A DNA stretch of 41,165 nt from Chloroflexota bacterium (GTDB taxonomy: Bacteria > Chloroflexota > Limnocylindria > Limnocylindrales > CSP1-4): contig JAJYJO010000011.1 in NCBI GenBank assembly GCA_021789435.1, forward strand, positions 1 to 41,165, read 5' to 3'. This document shows, in pieces, positions 1-9,676 of this stretch. The notes under the pieces were generated by a model, which saw nothing but the letters and a program-made list of their open reading frames with translations, was not told the DNA's origin and did not search any database. How positions within the stretch are numbered: position 1 is the stretch's first letter; each line of letters starts with the position of its first letter. The position numbers and the translations under genes are program-made.

Positions 1-1631
1 GCTCGGAGAGCGGCCACCTGCCGGCCCGCGATCTGACTGAGGGTCCGCGCCAGGTCACTGACCTCGGCGCGGGTCAGTGCCAGCCAGGCTATCGCAGCGC
101 CCGCGGCGAACAGCATCGCCGCGGGCTGGGAGAGCGTCCGCACAGCGAGTGTCATCTCCACGAGTGCGACGGCGGCAAACGCCACGCGCCAGTCTCGCGC
201 GGGGATCGTCAATCGCCCCAACACGACGACAGCACTAGCTTCCGCGACAGCGGACCAGACCCACGAGATGCTCGTCGCCCAAGCCACTCCATCGAGTCCC
301 ATGTGTGGCAGCAGCACCAGCACGCCGACGTACTTGATGGCCAGGTTCGCCAGGCCGATGCCGAGCCAGATCCGATAGTAGCCAAGCGGCAGAAGAGCCG
401 CGCCGACCGACCAGGTGATGGCTTTGAAGACATTGCCGGCCATCTGGATGGCCAGTGGATCGACAGCCCCACGAAATCTCGATGAGTAGAGGAGGAGCAC
501 GATCGGCTCCCCAAAAGCCACCGACAACAGCAAGAATGGCACTGAGACGGCCAACATCAGACGCATCCCATGGCCCAGCTCAAAGGCTGCGTCGCGCGGT
601 CGGCCAGACGTCAGCAGCTCGGTCAGGCGCGGGAAGAGATAGAAGGACGTGGAGGACAGAAGCAGCTCAAGGTAGGTGTCAGAGATCGCGGATACCGGCT
701 GGTAGACGCCGCTTTGCTCTAGGCCCAGGACGCGAGCGATGTCGGTCCGGATGAGCAGGCTGACGAGTGTACTGGCTATGCCTAAGATGACGCCGGCCAG
801 CCCGAGCTGGATCACGGGACGAAGCGTCACCCAGTCAAAGGGAAGATGTCGCCGCCATGCGCGTGCCCGTATCACCCACGGTTCGCGCCGATAGTAGATT
901 CCGAACTGGACCACGGCTATCAGGGAGGTGGCCACCACGGCTCCGGTGAGCCCAAAGGCAACCACGAGACCGACCGTGAGGAGCAGCGAGGCGAGAGTGG
1001 TAGCGATATTCGCGCGGGCGAGCGACCCGATCAGGACGAATCCCTGAAGGATCTGTGAATACCCTGCAGTCAGAAGGCCGAGCGGAATTGCCGCAGCCGA
1101 GATCGCCACGAGTGGCGCGTAGCGCTCATCGCCCATCACGATGGCGGAAATGACGGGCGAGAGCGCCAGCGTCACCAGGCCCATGATGACGCCGACGATC
1201 GGCGGGACGATCAGGGAGTACCTGATCAGCCAGTCAACCCGATCCGGCGACCCAGCGGACCGGGCCGCAGCGATGGCGCGGGTGGCCCCCTGGCCGCTGA
1301 ATGCCGATCCCGCGGTGGTGATGAACGTGTTGTAGACGCCAAGGTTGGCGAGCGCACCGACGCCCGCAGGCCCAAGCAAGACGGCCACCAACTTGGAGCG
1401 GAACAGGGCCACGACTACGCCGGTCACCGAGGAAGCCAGCGTCAGAACAGAGGCGGTGATCAGTTCCGCCCCACTACTCCTTGGTACGGTCGCGGGCACG
1501 ACGGGCCCGGGCTGGGACCTACGCTCGATCGTGCCCTCGGTGAAGTCGGCGATTGCACCGACCTCGGCTGGCGAGCTGGTCTGGGCCGATCGGTCACCGG
1601 CCCGATGAGAAGGCACCTCGCCACCGGCCAC
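1..1631 (-). CDS. Wzx-like polysaccharide flippase (MATE/MOP superfamily), C-terminus beyond the left edge
   Basis: This gene is missing from the ORF track because it runs off the left edge. Reading the minus strand gives an open frame of about 543 codons from a GTG at 1629-1631. A GGAGG (plus-strand CCTCC at 1642-1646) lies 10 bases upstream of that GTG. The first 57 or so residues are hydrophilic (MAGGEVPSHRAG...). They are followed by successive hydrophobic helices with flippase-like features, such as GPAGVGALANLGVYNTF in the first helices, SGVYQPVSAISD and LLPLGYYRIWLGIG. Such proteins move undecaprenyl-PP-linked repeat units across the membrane. It lies 23 bases downstream of fcl and probably shares its transcript. 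The stretch is visibly poorer in G+C than the genes to its right, which may indicate separate acquisition. Family assignment is by fold and context, and the substrate is unknown. Confidence 0.85.
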   Translation of the reverse strand, partial: MAGGEVPSHRAGDRSAQTSSPAEVGAIADFTEGTIERRSQPGPVVPATVPRSSGAELITASVLTLASSVTGVVVALFRSKLVAVLLGPAGVGALANLGVYNTFITTAGSAFSGQGATRAIAAARSAGSPDRVDWLIRYSLIVPPIVGVIMGLVTLALSPVISAIVMGDERYAPLVAISAAAIPLGLLTAGYSQILQGFVLIGSLARANIATTLASLLLTVGLVVAFGLTGAVVATSLIAVVQFGIYYRREPWVIRARAWRRHLPFDWVTLRPVIQLGLAGVILGIASTLVSLLIRTDIARVLGLEQSGVYQPVSAISDTYLELLLSSTSFYLFPRLTELLTSGRPRDAAFELGHGMRLMLAVSVPFLLLSVAFGEPIVLLLYSSRFRGAVDPLAIQMAGNVFKAITWSVGAALLPLGYYRIWLGIGLANLAIKYVGVLVLLPHMGLDGVAWATSISWVWSAVAEASAVVVLGRLTIPARDWRVAFAAVALVEMTLAVRTLSQPAAMLFAAGAAIAWLALTRAEVSDLARTLSQIAGRQVAALR

Positions 1632-1641
1632 GGTCCTATTG

Positions 1642-1646
1642 CCTCC
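1642..1646 (-). promoter_or_regulatory. Shine-Dalgarno site deciding the flippase start
   Basis: On the minus strand this reads GGAGG, 10 bases before the GTG at 1629-1631. The next in-frame start candidates lie further inside the hydrophilic N-terminus, so this site supports the long N-terminal extension. Confidence 0.5.
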
Positions 1647-1654
1647 GGGTGGAC

Positions 1655-3630
<1,976 letters not shown>

Positions 3631-3836
3631 GCTCGAGCGGACTCCCGTGGCAGGCACTCGGGCGGTCGCTGCGGTGCCTTTGCGCGCAAGGGTAGCCGAT
3701 GGTCCGCGCCCGGCGCTGCGCAATCGGCTGGAACGTCTCGTCCGTCCGTCGAACTGGAGGCACGCACCTGCCGCTCGGCCCAGGCTCGCTCTGAGCGTGT
3801 TCCGCCGGTCCGGCGCCCGCTCGGCCGCGCTGAGTC

Positions 3837-3852
3837 TTCGACGTTTCGACGT
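3837..3852. repeat. Perfect tandem octamer TTCGACGT x2
   Basis: TTCGACGT occurs twice head to tail, about 210 bases upstream of gmd and directly beside an inverted repeat. It may be an operator half-site arrangement. No regulator gene is in the window. Confidence 0.5.
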
Positions 3853-3854
3853 GA

Positions 3855-3876
3855 CCAAGTAGCAGATCTAGCTTGG
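3855..3876. repeat. Interrupted palindrome CCAAG-N12-CTTGG
   Basis: The outer arms CCAAG and CTTGG are perfect complements flanking an AGATCT-containing, AT-richer core, which is unusual in this GC-rich window. It is a candidate transcription-factor site upstream of gmd, but it could also be chance. Confidence 0.4.
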
Positions 3877-3950
3877 ACCGGCTGGCCGGAATGTTGCAGG
3901 GACTGCCAGCTGCCTTGGCGCCCGAGGCGCCGGATCAGCAAGCGAAGGCG

Positions 3951-5363
3951 TTAGCGGCCCTCACCGTTGATCACCGCGGGCACCGTCCGGGCCAGGATCT
4001 TGAGGTCCAGCCAGAAGGACCACGAGTCGATGTACTCGAGGTCGGTCTCCACCCAGCGGTCGAACTCGGGTTCGCGGCGGCCGCGGATCTGCCAGAGGCC
4101 GGTCATGCCCGGCTTCATCGACAGCCGGCGACGGTGCCAGACATCGTAGTTGGCGACCTCCCCGGGGAGCGGCGGGCGAGGACCCACCAGGCTCATCTGG
4201 CCGCGCAGGACGTTCCACAGCTGGGGCAGCTCGTCGAGCGAGGTCCGCCGTAGCCAGCGCCCCACCCTGGTGGTCCGCGGATCGTTGGTCATCTTGAAGG
4301 CGTGCCCGTTGACCTCGTTGTGGTGCAGCAACTCCTCGAGCTCTTCCTCGGCCCCGTCGCGCATGGTCCGGAACTTGACCACCCGGAAGAGGCGGCCGTG
4401 CAGGCCGACCCGCTCCTGCCGGAAGTGGACGGGGCCGGGCGAATCGAGCTTGACCAGGGCGGCGAGAACGACGAAGACCGGAGACAGCAGGACCAGCAGA
4501 GCGGCCGACCCGGCCACGTCCAGGAGGCGCTTGGCCATCAGGGCGACGGTGCGGTCCGGGCCGTTGACGAGGGAGTAGACGGGGACCCCGTCCACCTCCT
4601 CCAGGAGCCCCCGCGACACCGTCCGCTCCGAGACGGCGACGGGGATGCGCACGATCCGCCCTTCCTCCTCGCAGAGGCGGGCGATGGCGTCGATCTCCTC
4701 GGAGGCGGAGAGCGGGAGGCAGATGGCCACCTCGTCGATGATCCGCGAGTGGAGCACGTACTCCAGGGCCTCGAGCTGGCCCAGCACCGGCCGGCGCAGC
4801 GGTACTCCATCGTCCTCCGTGCCGGCCTGGAGATGGCCCACGACGACCAGGCCGAGCTCGTGGTGCGCCTCCACGAGCTCGGCGAACGCCCGGGCCCGGG
4901 GACTGGCGCCCACGACCAGCATGAAGCGGGTGTAGCGGCCGCGCGAGCGGAGGACCCGCAGGAAGAGCCGGAGGGCGATCCGGGTGGCCAGCGCCGCCAC
5001 GGCTAGGGTCGGGAACAGGACGATGAGCAGGAGCCGGCTGACGTCCGGCAGCTTCAGCCAGAACAGGACGGCCAGCGTGCCGAGGGCGAAGATCAGCGTC
5101 GCCTGCGCGATGTCCAGCGCCTGGCCGCGCAAGGTCCAGCGGGCACGCTGGCGGTAGAGCCCGTGGGCCCACAGCACCGCCACCCAGCCGACCGCGAAGG
5201 CGACAAGGGCGAGCTCGGGGTTGCGGACCGTCGCCGCGAGCTGATCGGCGAAGCTCTGGCGACCGAACCGGGCGACGGAGACGGCGACGGCCACTGTGGC
5301 AGCCAGGCCCGCGTCCGCGAGCATGAGGACCGCCCGGAAGATCACGGCGTGGCGGCGGATCAT
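3951..5363 (-). CDS. Polyprenyl-phosphate hexose-1-phosphate transferase (WcaJ/PssY-like, large form)
   Basis: This 470-residue membrane enzyme probably starts glycan assembly by moving a hexose-1-phosphate from a UDP-sugar to undecaprenyl phosphate. The N-terminal half holds about four hydrophobic helices (residues 8-135) and a Rossmann-like CoA_binding_3-type domain (VVGASPRARAF near 151-160). The C-terminal bacterial sugar transferase domain starts at KRLLDVAG (278). It contains KFRTM (330-334), the Asp-Glu pair in DELPQLWNVLRG (377-388), VGPRP (393-397) and PGMTGLWQ (418-425). A purine-rich GAGGGGGAG precedes the ATG at 5361-5363. It is divergent from the LCP gene and transcribed toward gmd/fcl. 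The sugar (glucose, galactose or other) cannot be told from sequence. Confidence 0.93.
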   Translation of the reverse strand: MIRRHAVIFRAVLMLADAGLAATVAVAVSVARFGRQSFADQLAATVRNPELALVAFAVGWVAVLWAHGLYRQRARWTLRGQALDIAQATLIFALGTLAVLFWLKLPDVSRLLLIVLFPTLAVAALATRIALRLFLRVLRSRGRYTRFMLVVGASPRARAFAELVEAHHELGLVVVGHLQAGTEDDGVPLRRPVLGQLEALEYVLHSRIIDEVAICLPLSASEEIDAIARLCEEEGRIVRIPVAVSERTVSRGLLEEVDGVPVYSLVNGPDRTVALMAKRLLDVAGSAALLVLLSPVFVVLAALVKLDSPGPVHFRQERVGLHGRLFRVVKFRTMRDGAEEELEELLHHNEVNGHAFKMTNDPRTTRVGRWLRRTSLDELPQLWNVLRGQMSLVGPRPPLPGEVANYDVWHRRRLSMKPGMTGLWQIRGRREPEFDRWVETDLEYIDSWSFWLDLKILARTVPAVINGEGR

Positions 5364-5417
5364 CTCCCCCTCGATCGAGTCTGCCGGGGACCCCTCCGGA
5401 CCGGAGCGACGCCCGAC

Positions 5418-5423
5418 ATTCTA
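5418..5423 (-). promoter_or_regulatory. Candidate -10 element TAGAAT for the sugar transferase
   Basis: On the minus strand TAGAAT lies 54 bases before the ATG at 5363, in the divergent gap. No good -35 hexamer is present. Confidence 0.4.
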
Positions 5424-5530
5424 CCCCGCACCGCCAGCCCCGCAGTCGGCCCGGCGACACCGACTTGACCGGCACGCTGTCGTGTTCCGGTAGCGACCGG
5501 CTCTTCGGGTTGCCTTCTGGACGCCTGTGC

Positions 5531-5536
5531 TACAGT
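5531..5536 (+). promoter_or_regulatory. Candidate -10 element TACAGT for the LCP gene
   Basis: TACAGT lies 18 bases before the ATG at 5555. TTGCCT at 5510-5515 is a possible -35, with a short 15-base spacer. The predicted leader would be only about 12 bases and carries no Shine-Dalgarno sequence. Confidence 0.4.
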
Positions 5537-5554
5537 CCGGGCGCTTTGGCAACC

Positions 5555-6955
5555 ATGGCTCGCCGGTCGGCCGCCCGCCGACCGTCACCCTCGCTCGCCG
5601 CCTTCCTCTCCTTCCTCTGGCCGGGGCTCGGCCAGGCCTATGCCGGGCGCTGGAAGCTCGCGGCCTGGTTCGCCGCCCCGCTCCTGGTGCTGCTTCTCTA
5701 CTTCGCGTTCCTTGCCCTGCACGGCGTGGAGTATCTCGGCGCCCAGCTGATCGTCCCCTCGTTCGCCTTCGCGCTCCTGGTCGCCGTGGTCATCCTGGGC
5801 GCCTGGCGCCTGGCGGCGATCGGCCACGCCTACGCCATGGCCGCGCCGGCCGCCCGCGCGAGCCGCCGGCGGGGCCAGCTCGTCCTCGCGCTCCTGGCGC
5901 TCCTGGTCGTCGGTTCGCACGCCCTGGCCGGCTACTACACCTGGGCCTTCTACGACGCCGGGTCGCGCATCTTCCAGGGGCCGGGCGACAACGGGGGGAC
6001 TGCGGCCGCAACGCCCAACCCGAGCGACACCAGCGCGGCCGGCAACTTCCAGGGGGTGGTCCCCTACGCCACGCCGGCCAGCGCGAGCTCGCGGATCAAC
6101 ATCCTGCTCACCGGCATCGACGCCTACCGGACCCGCTCGGAAGCGCTCAACGACACCATCCTGGTGGTGAGCATCGATCCCGCCAACCACACCGCGGTGA
6201 TGATCAGCATCCCCCGCGATACGTCCGATTTCCCGCTCTACTTCGGCGGTACCTTCCAGGGCAAGATCAACTCGCTCATGACGTGGGCCTATCTCTACCC
6301 GAAGCAGTTCCCGGATCCGCCGGTCACGACGCTCGAGAAGGAGGTGGGCTACATCCTGGGGATCCCGATCCACTACTACGCGGCGCTCGACCTGGCCGGT
6401 TTCGCCCGGATGGTTGACCTGGTGGGCGGGGTGGACGTCGTCAACCCGAAGCCGATCCAGGATCCGCTCTACGACTGGCTGGACGGCAGCAAGCCGGGGT
6501 TCTACCTGACGGCGGGGCCGCACCATCTGGACGGCAGGCTGGCGCTGGCCTACGTCCGCTCCCGGCAGGGCGTGGGCGACAACGACTACACCCGTGCGGC
6601 GCGCCAGCAGCAGGTCCTGGTGGCGCTCAAGCAGAAGATGGTCCAGCCGTCGATGATCACCAGGTTGCCGGCCCTGCTCGATGCCGCGGCCACGACGATC
6701 AAGACGGACTTCCCGGCCGATCGCGTGGGCGACATGCTGAACGTGGCGAAGCAGATCGGCGACAGCGCGATCCAGAAGTACGTCCTGGGCCCGCCCTACA
6801 ACTACCACCCGGACTCTTCGACGACGGGTGGCGTCTGGACGAGCCGGCTCTACATGGACAAGGTGGCGGCCCTCTCCGTGCAGCTCTTCGGGACGGACAG
6901 CGCGTACTACAAGGCGAGCCAGGCTCCGGCGCCATCGCCTTCAACGGGGCCGTAG
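5555..6955 (+). CDS. LytR-CpsA-Psr (LCP) family glycopolymer transferase with extra N-terminal membrane domain
   Basis: LCP enzymes move undecaprenyl-linked polymers onto peptidoglycan or other acceptors outside the cell. The start is the ATG at 5555 (MARRSAARRP); the longer ORF-track version adds non-conserved residues. Residues 12-33 contain a TM2/NINE-like PGLGQAYAG motif followed by three to four membrane helices up to about 130, then a Pro/Ser/Thr-rich linker. The LCP domain spans about 181-360, with ILLTGID, NDTILVVSID (Asp200), SIPRD (Arg221-Asp222), ALAYVRSR (Arg335, Arg337) and the Asp-x-x-Arg-x-x-Arg-Gln segment ending near Arg350. The usual LCP protein has a single N-terminal helix, so this membrane domain is atypical. 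Being next to the locus suggests it attaches one of its polysaccharides. Confidence 0.92.
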   Translation: MARRSAARRPSPSLAAFLSFLWPGLGQAYAGRWKLAAWFAAPLLVLLLYFAFLALHGVEYLGAQLIVPSFAFALLVAVVILGAWRLAAIGHAYAMAAPAARASRRRGQLVLALLALLVVGSHALAGYYTWAFYDAGSRIFQGPGDNGGTAAATPNPSDTSAAGNFQGVVPYATPASASSRINILLTGIDAYRTRSEALNDTILVVSIDPANHTAVMISIPRDTSDFPLYFGGTFQGKINSLMTWAYLYPKQFPDPPVTTLEKEVGYILGIPIHYYAALDLAGFARMVDLVGGVDVVNPKPIQDPLYDWLDGSKPGFYLTAGPHHLDGRLALAYVRSRQGVGDNDYTRAARQQQVLVALKQKMVQPSMITRLPALLDAAATTIKTDFPADRVGDMLNVAKQIGDSAIQKYVLGPPYNYHPDSSTTGGVWTSRLYMDKVAALSVQLFGTDSAYYKASQAPAPSPSTGP

Positions 6956-6981
6956 CGGGGAGTCCTCCTTGGTCTGGCGAG

Positions 6982-7017
6982 CGACGTCGGCCGGCGGTTC
7001 GACGTCGGCCGGCGGCT
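6982..7017. repeat. 18-base tandem repeat, two copies
   Basis: CGACGTCGGCCGGCGGTT is followed at once by the same sequence with one change at the last position but one (GGCT for GGTT). It lies in the 221-base gap between the LCP gene and the DUF2156 gene, where no other element was recognised. Confidence 0.6.
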
Positions 7018-7176
7018 CGGTCGGGCGCTGAGCCTTTCCCGAACGGGCTTGTGCCGGCTGGCGCGACGGCGGCCGGCCCGTGAGTCTTTGAGGCCGCTTC
7101 AAGCACGCCCTCCTGAGAGGATGCTGGCAGGCGCCATCGATCGGGGGCAGAATGGCGCCGCCCACGAGCAGGACCT

Positions 7177-8772
7177 ATGGGCGACAGAGACAGCGAGCAA
7201 GATCACTGGTCGACGGGCGGGGGCAGGACGCCGAGGCTCCGCCACGAGCTGGGGCTGCGGCTAGGGGCGCCGGTCGAGCATCTGGTCGCGCCGCTGCCGG
7301 CCCTCCTGCTGGCGCTTGCCGCCCTGGCCTCGTTCGCCTACGCCCTGCTGGCCAGTCGCGGTGCGCTGGTGCGGATCCTGGCCTTCATCCCACTCGACGT
7401 GACCGATGCCGATCCGCTGGTCGGGGTGCTCTCGGGGATCGGGCTGGCCGCCGTGGCAGTCGGCCTGCATCGCCGCAAGCGGCTGGCCTGGTGGTTCGCG
7501 GTCGCCACCCTGGCGGTGGCGCTCTTCGAGCAGGCCGTTGCCCTCGAGTACCCGGTCGGGGTTGTCGTGATCGGCGGAATCCTGGGCGTCCTGCTGGCGG
7601 ACCGCCGGCGCTATCGAGTGGAGACGGGGCACCGATGGGCTCGGGTGGCCGGTGGCCTCCTGGTCTTCGCGGCCCTGGCGGCCCTGGCCGAGACCCTCCT
7701 CTTCATCGCCAGCACCGGGACCTGGCCCGGGCCCCTGAGTGCGCTCGCGGACGCCACGTCGAGCGCGGCCGCCTCGCTGGGGATGAGCGACGCGATGGGC
7801 GACCAGGTGCTCCACGTGGCGAGCCGCGGCGGCCTGCTCGCCCTCCTGCTCCTGCTCGCCCGCCTGCCGGTGGTCCTCGGGGCCCTGGGGGTGCTCGCCA
7901 CGGTGCCCGAGCCCGAGCCGGACCCCGTGGTCCGCTCGCGGGCGGCGGCGATCGCGGCCCGCTATGGCCACGGCGCCCTCCTGCCGTTCCAGCTCGGTCG
8001 TGACAAGCTGGTCTTCGAGCCGGCGGGGCTCGAGGGGGTGGTCGTCTACGGTCTCGCCGGCCGGATGGCCGTGATGCTCGGCGACCCGATCGGGCCGCCT
8101 GACGCTCTGCCCTTCCTTTGGGCCGCCTTCGTCGACCACTGCGCCCGGCTGGACCGGATCCCCGTCGTCTATCAGGCCAGCGGCCTTGGCCGGGCGGCCC
8201 TGCTCGGGGCCGGCTTCCAGATGATGCGCGTCGGGCACGAGGCGGTGCTCGACCTCGACGGCGTTGCTCGTCGGGAGCCTGGCGGCCGGGGTCGCGACGC
8301 TGGCCGCCGACTGGATCGCCGTCAGCGCGCTGGCGGGCCTGGCCGCGGCCGCGGCGCTGTACGGACCGGTCTTCCTGCGCGAGACTTCCGCCGCCCTGGG
8401 TGCCGACGCGACCCAGGGTTCGTTCGATCCGGGTGGCTGGGTTCTGACGCTCGTGTCACTGATCACGGGCGGCATCCTGGTCGGGTGGGCCGGCGCGACG
8501 CTGGGCGGCGCGATCCGGCCGTCGCTGGTGGCCGCCTGGGCGGTCGTCCGGCAGGGAGGTCGGGGGCCCCGGGGCCGGCTCGAGATCCGTCGTCCGATTG
8601 CGGTCGTCCTCGTCGTCTGCCTGCTGGCGGTAACGATGCCGGCGCTTGGCGCGATGCTGAACTTCGCCCCGGATTCGCTGATGCGGCACGGCGGGGCGCC
8701 CCTGCCCGCCCTGGTCCAGGGCAACAACGACACCCCGCCAGGTCTGAGCCTCCTGCCGACAGCGCCTGGTGA
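7177..8772 (+). pseudogene. MprF-type aminoacyl-lipid synthase (DUF2156), catalytic domain broken off at about 8262
   Basis: MprF-family enzymes transfer an amino acid from aminoacyl-tRNA to a membrane lipid. The ATG at 7177 has AGGA just upstream. Residues 30-250 hold about six hydrophobic helices. The DUF2156 domain begins near residue 262 (GHGALLPFQLGRDKLVFEP) and runs through VYGLAGRMAVMLGDPIG, IPVVYQASG and GFQMMRVGHEAVLDLDG (to residue 362). At that point the family normally continues with the remaining half of its acyltransferase fold. Here residues 363-531 are an arginine/glycine-rich out-of-frame reading of the next gene. The continuation is not found in any frame, so a deletion or assembly join is more likely than a simple indel. 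A truncated 531-residue product would probably be inactive. Confidence 0.75.
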
Positions 8773-9676
8773 CGCGCCCGGCCCAAGCCCGACGCCGTCG
8801 CTCTCACCGTCGCCATCGCCGAGCCCGGACGCCACGCCGGTCGCTCGGCCGTGGCTGGCCTGGCGTCCGACCGGTGCCGGGACCGTCCTCGTCGACAACC
8901 TGCCGGCCCCCTGGGTCGGCGGTGTTAGCACGACCGACGATGTCAGCGTCTACCTGCCGCCCGGCTACGACCGGAGCCCCGGCCGCCGCTACCCCGTGCT
9001 CTACGAGGCGCCGACGCCCTACTACTTCTGGGACGGGGCCACGGACGCGAAGACGGTGCTCGACGCTCTCATCGACAGTGGCGCGATCCCGGCCTCCATC
9101 GTGGTGTTCATCGACTCGGGCAGCTCGCCTTACCCGGACACGGAGTGCGTGGACTCGTTCGACGGCCGCGAGTGGCTCGACCGCTATGTCGCGGAAACGG
9201 TCGTCCCATGGGTTGACCGCCATTTCCGCACGATCGCCCAGCCCGCCGCGCGGGCCATCTTCGGCATGTCCCAGGGCGGCTATTGCGCGGCGATCCTGGC
9301 CCTCCATCACGCGGACGTCTTCGGCGCCGAGATTTCGTTCAGCGGTTACTACCAGGCCGGGATCGGCAGCGTCAACTCGCTTCTGCCCTTCGGCGGTGAC
9401 GCGGCGTTGCTCGCCGCCGATTCGCCCATGGTGGTGGCCGGTCGCCTGCCGGTAGCCCAGCGGGCTGGCCTCTACTTCGTCCTGGTCGCGGACCCGAGCC
9501 AGTCCTTCTACGGCCCGCAGGCGGCCACCTTCGCCCGGACGCTGGCGACGGACGGCTATCCGCAACTCACCCTGGCGGCGGCGGTGCCGCACGGCTGGAC
9601 GCAGGTTCGCCAGGAGTTCCCAGCGGCACTCGAGGCGGTGGCGACCCGCCAGGCGGCTGTCGGGGTCTTCGGCTAG
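8264..9676 (+). CDS. Membrane-anchored exported esterase (Esterase_D/antigen-85-like alpha/beta hydrolase), copy 1
   Basis: About 470 residues from a TTG at 8264. This start is doubtful because no Shine-Dalgarno sequence precedes it and the frame seems to enter through the break in the upstream gene. Three hydrophobic segments (about 1-38, 58-92, 111-132) precede a Pro/Ser linker (PSPTPSLSPSPSPSP, 174-188) and the hydrolase domain (195-470). The likely catalytic triad is Ser336 in GMSQGGY, Asp410 in LVADP and His443 in VPHGW. Cys295 and Cys341 are conserved in copy 2 and may form a disulfide, which would suit an extracellular domain. Substrates could be an aminoacyl lipid, given the DUF2156 neighbour, or acyl groups on surface glycan. 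The stop abuts the next start (TAGATG). Confidence 0.85.
   Translation: MLVGSLAAGVATLAADWIAVSALAGLAAAAALYGPVFLRETSAALGADATQGSFDPGGWVLTLVSLITGGILVGWAGATLGGAIRPSLVAAWAVVRQGGRGPRGRLEIRRPIAVVLVVCLLAVTMPALGAMLNFAPDSLMRHGGAPLPALVQGNNDTPPGLSLLPTAPGDAPGPSPTPSLSPSPSPSPDATPVARPWLAWRPTGAGTVLVDNLPAPWVGGVSTTDDVSVYLPPGYDRSPGRRYPVLYEAPTPYYFWDGATDAKTVLDALIDSGAIPASIVVFIDSGSSPYPDTECVDSFDGREWLDRYVAETVVPWVDRHFRTIAQPAARAIFGMSQGGYCAAILALHHADVFGAEISFSGYYQAGIGSVNSLLPFGGDAALLAADSPMVVAGRLPVAQRAGLYFVLVADPSQSFYGPQAATFARTLATDGYPQLTLAAAVPHGWTQVRQEFPAALEAVATRQAAVGVFG

Larger units (their letters stand above)
3631..3950. other. 320-base gene-free gap between gmd and the sugar transferase
   Basis: The ORFs called here are non-conserved, arginine-rich shadows. 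The gap contains a perfect tandem octamer (3837-3852) and an interrupted palindrome (3855-3876) close together. These are the only structured elements I see, and they could be a regulatory site for gmd. Confidence 0.5.

Noticed and set aside
5465-5554. Upstream start for the LCP gene at 5465
   Set aside because: The extra 30 residues are not conserved-looking, and the likely promoter element at 5531 lies inside them.
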